A stretch of 64,000 nucleotides of DNA from Styela clava (GCF_964204865.1 NC_135261.1:7068001-7132000), one strand, 5' to 3'. Positions 24,101 through 34,369 are shown, numbered from the stretch's first letter. The notes: generated by a model from the letters alone, not told the origin. Translations and numbers: made by a program.

Positions 24101-24620
24101 CAATTCACGTTTACTAATGTAAAATACACAGCGTGATACTGAGTCTCAATTATAATATGCCACAATCAAGACTATGTAGAAATTAATATGCTCGGAGGTG
24201 AACAAAATCTCGCATAGGGGCGCATCATGGATAGGTATGGGGTTGCATGGGTACTGCCCAGTATATTACCTATTTTTTAATTTTAGTTGAGGGGGGGGGG
24301 GTCCAACTTTAGCGGGTGCTATTAGCGTTAAAATAAGTTGTTGTAAGAGTGCACCACCAATAGGTGTAAGGAAATTACTAGTGCTGCCCCAGCATTGATT
24401 CGACTGCCCGATGTATTCGAGAACTGGTAGTCTGTAATGTTGTGCAAATATTGGTAGATCGCATCTACATCATTTGCTACGTTTATTTTCAGGAAACGGT
24501 AAATCAGGCCGAGGAAAAAACCGTGGAAAAGGAATATATAAAAACGATAATGTTGCGGAAAGACAAATTCTGGCGCGTTTTGAGACGTTACCCGGCAACA
24601 ACGGAACAAAAATTGCATGA
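12126..24620 (+). CDS. Secreted, furin-activatable matrix metalloproteinase with hemopexin domain (15 exons, 685 aa)
   Basis: Zinc endopeptidase of the extracellular matrix. Exons: 12126-12257, 14343-14609, 15490-15590, 16128-16252, 16658-16789, 18436-18526, 20145-20269, 20349-20432, 21027-21185, 21713-21850, 22074-22253, 22814-22948, 23071-23190, 23953-24093, 24493-24620; phases agree throughout. Order: signal peptide ([15 protein letters not shown]); an extra phase 0-0 exon (45-133); prodomain from KYLWRYGYV (134); cysteine switch PRCGVDD (Cys194); Lys/Gly-rich run 217-244; furin-type RTKR (245-248); catalytic domain with [11 protein letters not shown] (His362, Glu363, His366, His372) and Met-turn Met380; proline/lysine hinge 407-438; four hemopexin blades bounded by Cys442 and Cys632; basic tail 633-685. 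Intron 5 needs a GC donor at 16790. The furin site and LMAPFY turn resemble MMP28/MMP19-like enzymes, but the subfamily is unproven. Introns carry several mobile elements. Confidence 0.92.
12830..12906 (-). mobile_element. hAT-like terminal fragment in MMP intron 1
   Basis: Read in reverse, it starts 'cagcggtgttctccaacc' followed by 'gggtcacgacc', the typical end of CAG-type hAT MITEs. The other terminus was not found, so boundaries are uncertain. Confidence 0.45.
13237..13468. mobile_element. Fold-back MITE, long form (about 230 bp), copy 5
   Basis: Arms 'ggagcacctgaagtatgcg' and 'cgcatacttcaggagtacc' are inverted, and the next block 'taccaagatggcggac' is mirrored near 13437. A central non-palindromic core ('cttggctagtcccc' followed by 'aactcgtaatagaac') is shared with the copies at 15790, 17972 and 22416. 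Lies in MMP intron 1. Confidence 0.8.
13924..14022. mobile_element. Fold-back MITE, short form, copy 6, with exact 8-bp target duplication
   Basis: Clearest short member. The element begins 'ggacctccagaagtatgtg' and ends 'cacatacttctggagcacc'; the arms include 'ccaagatggc' and its complement. It is flanked on both sides by TGGCCAAT (13916-13923 and 14023-14030), an exact 8-bp duplication, as expected for hAT-superfamily transposition. No coding capacity, so mobilised in trans. Lies in MMP intron 1. Confidence 0.88.
15790..16045. mobile_element. Fold-back MITE, rearranged long form, copy 7
   Basis: Starts 'cgctccagaagtgtg' and carries the long-form core ('cttggctaacacagac', 'cccgaactcgtaata'), then 'accctaacctggtacaca' and 'gagtacc'. 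It lacks the CCAAGATGGCG arms. It shares about 200 bp with 17972-18182, including 'ttttacatcaagttgtgtaaa', so this is a distinct subfamily. Lies in MMP intron 3. Confidence 0.65.
16435..16535 (-). repeat. SINE-tail fragment
   Basis: 'cttaatcatatgacaaacca' is the reverse complement of the 3' portion of the SINE at 27040-27360; the same tail recurs at 49005-49030. Lies in MMP intron 4. Confidence 0.4.
17972..18182. mobile_element. Fold-back MITE, rearranged long form, copy 8
   Basis: Nearly collinear with copy 7: 'tctccagaagtatgtg', 'ttttacatcaagttgtgtaaa', the core 'cttggctagcacaggc', and the end 'ctaacctggtacacac' plus 'ggagtacc'. Lies in MMP intron 5, the intron that uses a GC donor. Confidence 0.65.
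19078..19459. mobile_element. Non-autonomous TIR element with 'gtgtttccccgaaaata' ends
   Basis: Left end 'gtgtttccccgaaaatagga' and right end 'cttattttcggggaaacac' form near-perfect terminal inverted repeats. Internal 'aggtcttatttt' motifs recur next to the right end. Similar 'CCCCGAAAATAAGAC' elements are widespread in animal genomes, from memory. A target duplication is not clear. Lies in MMP intron 6. Confidence 0.75.
21486..21574 (+). other. Candidate alternative last exon of the metalloproteinase
   Basis: After MMP exon 9 (phase 1) a good acceptor, 'tctcattttttcag', ends at 21485. In the required phase it opens a 29-codon frame (first codon split) that reads [14 protein letters not shown] and stops at TAG 21572-21574. 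Used as a terminal exon it would yield a metalloproteinase lacking hinge and hemopexin domain, like the matrilysin layout. This is inference; no poly(A) signal close by was seen. Confidence 0.3.
22416..22647. mobile_element. Fold-back MITE, long form, copy 9, with exact 8-bp target duplication
   Basis: Element runs from 'ggtactcccgaagtatctg' to 'catacttatggagagtacc', with 'ccaagatggcggaca' and its complement in the arms and the long-form core inverted relative to copy 5 ('ttagttctattacgagatc'). AATTGGTT is present directly before and directly after the element, an exact 8-bp duplication. Lies in MMP intron 11. Confidence 0.88.
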
Positions 24621-24721
24621 GCAAAAACCATCATCATAATTTAAGTTAAAGAAAACGACAAATTTGCCGAGCGAATGACTTTCGTTCGAGAAATATTGAT
24701 CGTAACAATATTACCTATAAG

Positions 24722-25122
24722 CAGGGCTGCCATAACGTCCTTATTTCTAAGATTTGTCCTTATTTTGAAGGTCTTTGTCTTAAAAAAAAATATTTTTGTC
24801 CTTATTTTGACATGTGTACTTATTTTTGTTTCATTTTAGAGGTAGAGGTTCTTTTACCAGGCACTTAGATTGGTCAATTCGAACGATTGATTTGCTCGAA
24901 ATATTATTAGAACTTCGTTTATTGCTACGCGCATTCATGACGTAAGTGAAGTGAACTTAGAAGAGAGATGGAACATATAGTTTCTAAGAATAAAGAACTG
25001 CTGGTCCTTTCTGGAGCAAAGTGTGATTAGACACGGGTCGCACTTTACATTTAGTTCTTTGTTATTTTATTATTATGTTTTCCTGATGTCCTTTTTTTGG
25101 GTTCATATCGATGACATCCCTG
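24722..25122. mobile_element. hAT-type MITE with CAG ends and exact 8-bp target duplication
   Basis: Left end 'cagggctgccataacgtcc', right end (read in reverse) 'cagggatgtcatcgatatg'. Flanked by CCTATAAG at 24714-24721 and 25123-25130, an exact 8-bp duplication. The right end closely matches the left end of the element at 60353-60648, so they are one family. Internally it has repeated 'gtccttatttt' motifs. Inserted about 100 bp after the MMP stop codon, so possibly within its 3' UTR. Confidence 0.88.
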
Positions 25123-25870
25123 CCTATAAGTCATATCAGATCATAGTCGTGTATATCTTTCGACACCTCAATCTAATTATTGACTACGCTTTTGGCTATA
25201 AGAGGTATTAAACGTTTTTCCAGACTTTCAGGGCTACGCATGTGATACATTGTTATCAGTTTTGTAAATATCTTTTTTTACTGTCTTATATCGAGCTGAT
25301 TCTGTGTCACCATACTCGTTTTGCACTTCATCTTGATCATCAAACAAATGTACCTCTGTACGGTCCAGTGGAAAATAATATTTAGACCATTGCGCTCAAA
25401 TATTTTAGCTGATCGCTAAAGCATGGCTGAATGGTACTTGATACCACCCGAATTTTAAATACTTGATGGAGACTTAATGAAGGAAGAAAGTGATGCATCA
25501 GTATCATAAAAGCTGCGGGGCATCTCGAAATACATTTTGCTTTGTAGAAGTTACCCGGCCTACCTGAGAATTTATTTGTTTTTTTGTACATATTGGTATG
25601 ACTTTATTTGCACATATTTTTGAATAGAAGTTGTATAAAACATTGCAAGTCGAAGTTTGAGTTATATCGTCTGTTAGATATAATAAAGATGTTAAAAATC
25701 TCCCACAATTTTTATCTTATCAACGTTTCAAGATATTTAGGTATATTTTTACCTGCCTACAAGTTGGAAAATCGGTACAAATATACAAAATTTATAAACA
25801 ATTATCCTGAGGTTAGTTGTTAGCAAAACAATTGCTGTCATGAATATCCGCATGTAAGCAGTACAAAAGT

Positions 25871-25978
25871 GGGACATCCTGAAATATGCGCACCAAGATA
25901 GCGCCAACCTGAACTCAGGTTGTGTACCAGGCTAGGGTTCATGTTGTGCGACATCTTGGTGCGCATACTTCAGGAGTA
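25871..25978. mobile_element. Fold-back MITE, short form, copy 10
   Basis: Starts 'ggacatcctgaaatatgcg' and ends 'cgcatacttcaggagtacc'; the arms contain 'caccaagatagcg' and 'cgacatcttggtg'. The flanks caaaagtg and caaaagtt agree at 7 of 8 positions, an old 8-bp target duplication. Confidence 0.82.
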
Positions 25979-25979
25979 C

Positions 25980-27030
25980 CCAAAAGTTAATGTGACTTGT
26001 GAAATTGGAGTTCAGCTTTTAAAATTTCTTGAATGTTTGGTTTCTGACTATGCACAAATCTGCATCAGTCAGCCATGTTCGATGTACTGATTTTTGATTA
26101 ATGCAATTAAACTACAAATCCTAACAAGGCAAAATGATGATTGACTTATTTGATTCATACTAAAATGTCCGAAACACAACCAAAAACTAACGAATAGCAT
26201 TCAAAATCGCGAAAAAGAGGTAGGGGAAAGTTGGGACACTTTTTTTCTTTTGTATATTTTGAGCCGTTAATTCTGCATGTTCACTTAAGTTGGCGGGACT
26301 AATGCAGAGAGGGGGAAATGTAGTTTTTATTCAGCGACTAAGAAATTCTCTTGCGACACACATCTTACTATCAAAATGCCAATACGAAACAAATATTTTC
26401 AGACCATCCCACGGCGAAATTCGGAAGGCACATCCACTCGCTAACGTTATGAATATTTTACAGTGGACTAAAGCTGAAAAATATCAGACGGTGGTTTGTC
26501 ATGTTGGAAAAGCTAAAGTAGAAAAAAGAATAAAATGAAACGGTGAATTATTAGTTTCAACCTCCCAAAACCATTTTCACCTCATAGCTTGCGCCTCTCT
26601 ACCCGTCCGTTGTCCGTTCGCGGGGACGTTGTAATTCACCGAAGGGCGGATTGAAACATCGAACCTCTGACAGGATTGCTGATATAGTATCAGTGTAAGA
26701 GCTGATTTTCCACTGTGCCCCACCTTCCGCTATTGTTTACAACCACGAATGAAAATCTATCTGTCCGAGTGGATGCGAAAACGCCTATTGTTATGTCACT
26801 TTTGCACCATGCTGATTGGTCAATGTTACGAAATAAACAAGGAAGTTGATGCTCGGGAAACATACATTGGGAAATAATTTCGCCTTTTCCTCGTGTTACT
26901 GCGGGCCAGATGAAAAAAAGCGAAGGGACGGATCTGGCCCGCGGACCGTAGTTCGGTGCCTCCTGAGATGGACAAAGTCAGACTAAGAAACAAAATCGCC
27001 TCCGCATGGATGAGATTATTTTTTGTGATC
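25980..27030. other. Intergenic stretch with a hAT-like end
   Basis: Positions about 26895-26965, read in reverse, start 'caggaggcaccgaactacgg' and contain 'ccgcgggccaga', the vocabulary of CAG-ended hAT elements; the second terminus was not located. Nothing else is supported in this stretch. Confidence 0.4.
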
Positions 27031-27039
27031 CCTTGCGCA

Positions 27040-27365
27040 ACGATATGGCTCATCGTACTAAGCGTTAGGAATACGCTCGCCACCGCACCCCCGATTACTC
27101 TGCGTGGGTTCGCAGGTTCGAATCACATGCTGGGATGGTTATGTGCGAGAAGATTGCTGAACTCCTCGCCGCCGCGGTTCACGTAAGCTCTGGTCAGTTC
27201 CGGCTTCCTCCACCATCAAGTCCATGGTTCCGAAAACAAATAACTAACTAATCCCATACCCGACGTGGAATGGTAATAGGACGAGAGGCCGTGGTTCGAC
27301 ATATGGTTAAGCCGTCCTATCGGCTTTCCTCTCCCTGGGATAAATATGTAAATCCTATCCAACGA
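27040..27365 (+). mobile_element. tRNA-derived SINE
   Basis: Head has a degenerate A-box-like 'tggctcatcgtactaag' near 27046 and a good B box 'ggttcgaatc' at 27114-27123, giving a tRNA-like module. A long body follows, with the tail 'ggataaatatgtaaatcc'. The second half is repeated at 52190-52355, with shorter pieces at 16435, 21905 and 49005. The tRNA head is embedded in repetitive sequence and lacks a clean cloverleaf, so it is not a functional tRNA gene. Confidence 0.65.
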
Positions 27366-28178
27366 GTTCGGCGCAGGATGTCAATGCATGCCCCAAATTG
27401 TAATAAACCTCCAGCAGTATTTTCTTATCCACTGGTATTTTCCCACCGCACTGGTGTTTTAGGTCAGTTAGTCTTTGTGCATGCAACCCCACTCCATGTT
27501 ACAATGCGTTTATTTCGTTACCTGGGAATTTATATTAGAACAAATAAAGAAACGTACATACAAAAGTGCTTTTATTCGATCAGTTTGTAAACTGTCGGCA
27601 TACCCTCCAATTCAGTAAAGCTTTACATATCTGCAAATTATTAGGGTATTTTTTGCAAATGCAAATATCCAAATACCACATTTTCACTTTATTTTTGAGG
27701 TGCACAGAAACCGCTATTATATAAAGTACTTCATGAACGGGTAGTCAGTCAATCAGTATCAAAAAAGGGTTGATATTTCCACGATAAAAAGCTATATGTT
27801 TACTACATACCAGAGATGGCCATTGAAAATGAATAACAATTTTGTCTTAATATATAGTAATGGAGATATCTTTTTACAACGGTTACAGATAATGGATTTT
27901 GTATAATTCATTCCTTGACTTTCCTTACAAATTGATAAAAATTTTCAATAAAACTCAAAATAAATATTCTATTCCATAGTGAAAGCTCTTGAATTCTAAC
28001 ATTTTTGAGAAATGGAGCCATAAAGTGAAAAAAAAATGAGAGCCCGTTTGCACAGTACAACAAATTATTTGAACCTTATACCGTAAGTTTGCCACTTGGT
28101 AATCTTACGCTCCCCATCTTGGTCCTACAACCAACCAAGGATGTTCAAATTAAAACCAAATACAACATAGGTAAAATA

Positions 28179-29597
28179 TTATGTTTTCCTTTGTTTTCCA
28201 GAAGGCCGTTCGAAATTTTGTTTCATTCCGCCACCTTTATTAGACATAAATTTGCCTGACAAAGCGTTATCTTGATTCCAGGGGGAGTCGTACACTGTAG
28301 TGTCCTGATCAAGTAAATGTGTGTATTTGGTTCTACCAGATCGGCCAAAGTTTTTAACTTGCATGACTTTAGGTAAAACAGATTTATCGAAATGATCTTC
28401 AAGGGTTGGATTCGTAATATCACGTTTTAGTGTATCATCTTCTTCATCAAGATAAAAGGCACCACGATGATAATATTTTTGTAAAAATTTGTATTTTCCT
28501 TTTTGTAGTTGATTGGTAACGACCTTTGGATTGTTACGAAGTTCAGCTTTACGTTCTTCTTCCGTCATGTTTCTCAATCGTTCAGCTTCTTCCTTTGCTT
28601 TCTGTTCAGCTTCTCTTTCATCTCTGTCACGTTTGATTCGTTTTAACTCCCGCAGTTTCCATGCTTCATATTCGTCCTCATCGTTTCCATCGTCAGAATC
28701 GACCATTTTAACACTTGCTAGGAGTTTATTTTCTTCGTCGACCTCCATACGAGCTTCTTTTTCGACGAGTTGCAAAGTATATTTTCTTCTTTCTTCCATG
28801 ACTTTACGAGCTTGTTCTTCAGAATTTTTCAGTTTTTCTTCTTCTTCACGTTCTTGAATGGTTATTCGATCTTTCTTTCTAACGAAAACAGGTTTTAATC
28901 TTGGTCCTTCATCCTCGGAATCTGAATATTCGGATTCCGAAGTAAATTCTTCATCATCGTCACTGCTTTTCGCTCGATCCATTTCTTCTTCTTTGATATG
29001 TACTTCTGATGTCTGTTGCACTTGATCGAAAAGTTCTTCTTCAGTCTGTCGTTTTGCTTGTACTCTTTGTCGAAGCAACATTCTTCTATTTTCTATTTCA
29101 TCATCATCTAAATCCTCATCGTCACTGCTTTCCTCTTCAACAACTGTAACTTTTTTTGAATATGGTTTACTTTCTTCTGGTTCCGAATCTTCCCCTTCAC
29201 TGATAACTTCCGGTTCGAAATTGCGCCGATGTCTCAACCTATCGCCTCGTTCTTGTTCTGTCGGACTTCTATCCATGAGTCTTTGTAATCTTCTATCGAC
29301 AACAGATTTTTGAGAGTGAGATTGTTCTCCTTGATCTCTCATTTCATAATTAGTATCCACATCATCTCGATCATAATTTTTATTTTCAAATTTTCCTCCC
29401 TCGTCGTCAGAATCTCTATCAAGATCTAATTCTGGAGCCCATTCAGGTTTTTTACCGGCAACATATCGCTTGACTTTTACTTTTTTCATTGAAATTTCAC
29501 CTTTTTCATTTCTAATTGAAACCGCACCAGCCGTGAACATGATTGGCTGAGGCTTGGAGGATTCCTCCAAAAACCTCTCTTGACCGAGAGTAAACAT
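28179..29597 (-). CDS. MFAP1: Microfibrillar-associated protein 1 (MFAP1), intronless
   Basis: MFAP1 is, despite its name, a nuclear spliceosomal protein that acts with the Prp38 complex during B-complex formation. The 472-residue product is slightly longer than the vertebrate protein of about 440. The N-terminal landmark TAGAVSIRNEKGEISM, the motif KVKVKRYVAGKKP, long acidic and charged coiled-coil stretches, RLKPVFVRKKDRITIQERE, and the conserved C-terminal domain (KYKFLQKYYHRGAFYLDEED, TLEDHFDKSVLPKVMQVKNF, GRTKYTHLLDQDTT) are all in order. The ATG at 29597 gives a short family-variable leader; an internal Met (residue 20) is possible but less likely. The whole gene is one exon. Polypyrimidine plus AG sites lie just upstream (near 29637 and 29615), where a cis- or trans-splice acceptor could act. 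Confidence 0.96.
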   Translation of the reverse strand: MFTLGQERFLEESSKPQPIMFTAGAVSIRNEKGEISMKKVKVKRYVAGKKPEWAPELDLDRDSDDEGGKFENKNYDRDDVDTNYEMRDQGEQSHSQKSVVDRRLQRLMDRSPTEQERGDRLRHRRNFEPEVISEGEDSEPEESKPYSKKVTVVEEESSDDEDLDDDEIENRRMLLRQRVQAKRQTEEELFDQVQQTSEVHIKEEEMDRAKSSDDDEEFTSESEYSDSEDEGPRLKPVFVRKKDRITIQEREEEEKLKNSEEQARKVMEERRKYTLQLVEKEARMEVDEENKLLASVKMVDSDDGNDEDEYEAWKLRELKRIKRDRDEREAEQKAKEEAERLRNMTEEERKAELRNNPKVVTNQLQKGKYKFLQKYYHRGAFYLDEEDDTLKRDITNPTLEDHFDKSVLPKVMQVKNFGRSGRTKYTHLLDQDTTVYDSPWNQDNALSGKFMSNKGGGMKQNFERPSGKQRKT

Positions 29598-31189
29598 CTT
29601 GTAAGTATTTCCTAAAGTTATAATGAAGAACCTCTAGAGAAGGAATTTAATAATTAGTTTACTAATATTATAATTCTTATTATACAAAATCGCTTCAAAT
29701 TGCTAGCAAACTGGGTAAACCCCAAGAATTTAGATTGAATGAAATTTGCGATTACTGCCAATTGTAAAAGATTTTTAAGAATAGCAGTTTGCAGAATATA
29801 ATGATTTTGGTTGAGGACAGTGTTTCGCAATATGCCCCTCCCCCCACCCCGCCCTTCCAAATGCTCTGAACACTTGTGGCCCACTGATGAACCATGAGAA
29901 CACCTAGTTTTAATTTTAACGGATTTCCATCATTTTATATGCCATGTAATAGTAAAAAATGCCAAAAACCAAAAGAATAAATGGATTACAGCAAAAGAAT
30001 TACCAAATTACAGTCAAATGTACTTCAGTTTAAATTAATATATTCATCTCAAATACTTTGAAGGTTTTTGCTTGAAGCCCCAGCTTGAGAAACCTTGGTA
30101 ATAATATAATAGTTATACAGTAATACAAGAAAGGCGATGTGAAAAACAGTAAAATTGAATGTTTTTGACATCAATAATCATACTGCAACGATGGAGTGAA
30201 CAACATTCAGACATTCCAATACCTGAATAAAGCTGAATAAAAGTGATACAACTCTGCAATGCTCTTTTGACTAAAAGTCTTATAATAACAAAACGGAGTG
30301 ATACGAATAGGATGGCCATGTCAGCATGCATACCAAAATTAGCGACAGCTTGAACTTGTATTTTCATAGAAAAGTTCTAAACATGGTCTTCGAGGCGACC
30401 AACTTTCAGAAACATACCGGTACCGTTCCAGTAGTAGATTATGATCATATAGCCTATCTGTATATTTCGGTACAACAATTTGACCATCCTGTGCGCAAAT
30501 TATAGGAAAAGTCACCAGCCAGCTAGCGAAAACAGTAACCCAATCTAATAATTTACTTGTCATTACTGCAAGCACAAGCCAGGTAGAAAATTTCCAACTC
30601 CTCCAGACAGTGAAGCACACTAGGTACCGTACTGGTACCCTGCGGTCGCTGCGTAAATACAGAAATAACAGAATGAAGACTGCTGACTTCCAGGTTTTAC
30701 TAATTTCAGAATTTAGACAGAAGTCTTAAATCTATAGCATTACAAAATTTATAAATACGGTACCGGTGCGTATACTTCAATATTGGAATTCCAAATTACT
30801 AACGATGCATTTCATAAATCTTTCTGAATACCATGGCCATGCTGCCATATAATAGGTAGAGGCAAGGTACCGGTACTATACGGTAACATCTTTTATGACT
30901 GTATGAGTTTGACGAATATCGCGATAAAAACAACAACGACAACTTGCGGATTGCGTTGCGACGTTTGAGTGGCTCTGCCCAAACCTTTGAAAATTCTTCG
31001 CTGACTTCCGTAACATTGACTAATCAGAAAGGTTTTTCACGGATAGAGGTATAAGTTTATGTCGACTCCAAAATCACCATACCAAACGATATAATATTTG
31101 ATAAAAACACAAAACGAAAAACTGATTATAAAATTAGGATTTTCATGCTCGGTAATCAAAAATCAGTCTCGTGACCAGCAGCGCTACAC

Positions 31190-31385
31190 AAGATCAGTTA
31201 GAAAGTAAACTCATAGTCAATAGTCAAGTCATAGTCAATTTTATTTTTTCCAACCAGCAAAAAAAATAACATACAAAATCAAAAGATAAACAAAATTTAA
31301 CACACATTTTTACTGGGGAAGGGAAGCCGCGGGGAACCAAATTTGGTTATCGAGCAGCGACACCCAAGATTCGTCATCTAATTTA
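31190..31385 (+). repeat. Family C interspersed repeat
   Basis: Diagnostic string 'ggggaagggaagccgcgggg' followed by 'ttggttatcgagcagcgaca'. It recurs in reverse complement at 45225-45345 and as a short piece at 31655-31705 ('ggttatcgagcagcggcacc'). Coding potential absent. Confidence 0.6.
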
Positions 31386-31807
31386 ATTTGGAAACTCGGA
31401 AGTTATGTTTTAAGAATAAAATGTACCGGTACAGGTTTGAAAATCCCATCCCATCGGATAACTCGTAGGGTATTCCCTGATTAATCGGGTAAGTAAAGGT
31501 CTGAAATGCTGATACGTGTTGTATATATTGTCTAGAAATAGCCTGATTGCGAACACTATAAACACTAATAAGTAGTTTATATATAACCATAGTTTAAATA
31601 GGCGCAAACATGCAAATGGCAATGAATTATAAATAGGCCATGTTACAGGATGAAAAGGACGCGGGAAATCAGTGGTGGTTATCGAGCAGCGGCACCTATA
31701 AAATAACTCTGGACACTATATTATAAAGAAGAAAAAGTCAAATACAGTGTAAATAAATTGGAAAATAAAATGCATACAATATCTCGAGGCAATCTGCTAT
31801 AATCAAC

Positions 31808-31935
31808 AGTCGCTCACTTCAACCAATGACATTAAACAACATGATGCGCAACTCCGGCATTTTTGTCCGAAGATCGTATTCGATAGCACGCTCCAATGCA
31901 CATACTTGACGAGACGAAAACGAGCGGATGTGTGC
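31808..31935 (-). repeat. Inverted repeat, left member
   Basis: Reverse complement shares 'tatgtgcattggagcgt' and 'atcatgttgtttaatgtcat' with 35530-35665. The pair could be the ends of an old transposon of about 3.8 kb that includes the hAT insertion at 33161-34361, or two dispersed repeat copies. Confidence 0.6.
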
Positions 31936-33160
31936 TGCTTTCAAGGCGTAGCACGAATGGTGTTCGTGCCTGCTTTGACAGTTGTTGTCGATTTTAATGA
32001 TATTTTTGAAAGTTGGGGTAAAAAGAAATCGGTTAAAGGTAAGGTGAATACTATTGTTGTATATCACACCCGGGCATCGCACTGTTAAGTACATGTGGGA
32101 AAGCCAGCCTTTGTCAAATACTACGAAGTTATTAATTCAGTACGGTACGTAGTTGCCCATTTGCCGAAATTACATATTTACTTACCCCTTATGGTTTCAA
32201 ATAGTTCATGCACCTCCAGTTAGATTTTTTTAATCAGTGAGGATATATACTCATTGTTGATTGCTGCTCATTGTAACATACTATTACGCATTCACTTTTA
32301 TTTGCGTATTGAATCAAAGTGTTAACAAGTTCACCTAACATTTCACTCATACCGGTCTATATTGTATAGTCTGATTTCTCAAGTATTTGGAGCCACGAAT
32401 GCTTGTAATTTTATGACTAAACCCTTTTATTAGTTGGTTTATATACCAAATTCAGTAAAATATTTTTTAAATAAAACATGAGATATTGGATTTATTAGCT
32501 TTTCCATTCTGAATCATATAGACTGCTTTATTTATTCTTAACGAAAATTAATAAATCTCCTCTCTTTCTTCAGATGTGAAAGTTGTGGACAAACCTGTCT
32601 AAGCATTGTGAGACTCTTGCAGCACAAGAGGCAATAGCAGAAATAGTAAGTATATCAATCAAGAAATTAAGCCGACATAAAGCAAAACTTTCAACTATTC
32701 GTCTAATCTCAATTTCCTATTATTTATTCACAGGACAACTATAGCAGACGGGGAGATATCAGAAGTCTGGCGACATATCAGTGACAGTGTGATTCCAAGA
32801 AATATAATGCATTTGAAAATAGAAAATTGCAATAGAAAAACAACCTATGGAGGCATGCAATAACATTTGACCCTCCGGTAGAGTTGTGTATGGCCCCCAC
32901 ATTCTGCAGGGCTTGAGGAAAATAACTAAAAATTCCAAAGCGTAAGATTGCATAAGCGGTCTTATTTGTAAAAAGGCACAAAACACGCCAGACATAATTA
33001 AAACAGCTTTGGAAATGAGGATTACGGGTACCTCACTGCACCTGTGTTATATTTGGTTCATCAACTTTTGGTAGTACTATAGAAGAAATTCCGGAAGGGG
33101 TATAATCATCATTCATGATAAAATACTATCATATATTTTTTGAACAACTTCAATCTAGAC

Positions 33161-34361
33161 CAGGGATCTCAAACTCGCGGCCCCAGAGAACTTCCAGTGC
33201 GGCCCTCGAACGTTTAACAATAATTGTAATAGTCATATAAAAAAAAATTTTTTTCATTTTTATCTAAATGTAATAGATTTTTCAAACCTTCTAAAGTGAA
33301 ATTGATTATTCACCCAGAAAACAATTTACTGAAAGTAGTTTTGGAATATTGATTTTTTTTCGTCCACATTTTGACCCAATTAAGAATACACATCAAGCTA
33401 GCAAAAGAATACTTGAATAAAACACTTGAGTAATTAAATTAAACGCAAAGTACATGAAGAAGGTGGCATTTTCGAAGAAAATGGGAGTTGTAACATTTCT
33501 GCTCTTCACAAAATTCTGAAGCACATTGTTTAATTTGTCATATTTCCATCAATACAATCAAAAAACACAATAAGCTCAGCAGTCAATATGACAAATTCGA
33601 AGACCAACTTCGAACAGAAAATTTCCATGTGTTTGTATATTAATATAATTATACAACGACTTAGTTACTAAAAATCAATATCAATAATAATTCAAGCAAT
33701 CCTATGCCACGCAATGTAGTGCGAAATGTCTTGTCGAAAAAATCTGTCATTTGTTTTTTTACTGATCTATACATGAAATGATAAAAGTAACTTTTTTGCA
33801 TTACTGGAATTAATTAAACATTCGTAAAGATCCAGATAAACCCATGATCATGTGGCCTCGTTAGTTAGAGTTGGTACTATAAAATCATTTCAGACTGGCC
33901 TTAGTATGCTGGTGACACAAAAAAGATGCCAAACGCCAGGACAAATGTAATTATTAAAACATTGAGTTTATACTGTAGTATTTTTGTTAATTTTAGGTTC
34001 ATATATTTAGATTAAGTTATTTTTAGTGTATGTATTATTCTTTCCTTATTCAAAGCTTGTTCAAAAATGATTTTGATGGTTGTACATAGAATTTTACGAT
34101 TTTTTATAATAAATACTGTAACTTGCAAATGTTGCAATAATAGTGGAATGCAAATATTAATATGTAATTGCATTTGAAATTGAAGAAAATAATAAAACTT
34201 AATCCAACTGTTTAGTTGCATCACAATATATGAAACAAACTAAAACTATCTTAAAAATATCTTTTAAGTATACATTATCAAAAACTGTTTGCGGCTCTTT
34301 TTACAATTTTCAAAATGCAATGCGGCTCTCGAAAACCCATGAGTTTGACACCACTGATCTA
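33161..34361. mobile_element. Non-autonomous hAT element (about 1.2 kb) with 8-bp target duplication
   Basis: Left end 'cagggatctcaaactcgcgg' and right end, read in reverse, 'cagtggtgtcaaactcatgg' are hAT-type termini, and 'gcggccc'/'gcggctc' motifs follow each end. The flanks atctagac (33153-33160) and ttctagac (34362-34369) match at 7 of 8 positions. No transposase frame remains. Confidence 0.8.
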
Positions 34362-34369
34362 TTCTAGAC

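Larger units (their letters stand above)
29600..33160. other. Intergenic stretch with repeat fragments
   Basis: Apart from the family C pieces and the inverted repeat listed separately, no gene is supported. Several weak open frames on the minus strand between 30113 and 30620 lack ATG starts or similarity. An exon-like segment near 32573-32640 (after 'ctttcttcag', before 'gtaagt'-like sequence) contains CESCG but stops soon after and has no partner. Confidence 0.4.

Noticed and set aside
24286-24302. G-rich run, possible G-quadruplex
   Set aside because: A single short poly-G tract in an intron; no four-tract arrangement.
27045-27130. Candidate tRNA gene
   Set aside because: B box is good, but the A box is degenerate, no clean cloverleaf can be drawn, and the sequence is the head of a repeated SINE.
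28513-28857. Serine-rich 114-codon open frame on + strand
   Set aside because: Antisense shadow of the MFAP1 coding sequence; its Ser/Phe richness mirrors Glu/Lys codons.
30113-30620. Two overlapping hydrophobic open frames on the minus strand
   Set aside because: The 30620 frame starts with GTG, neither has recognisable similarity, and they are in different frames without good splice sites.
32573-32640. Exon-like segment with CESCG, possible zinc finger
   Set aside because: Only one CxxC and a nearby stop; no partner exon found.
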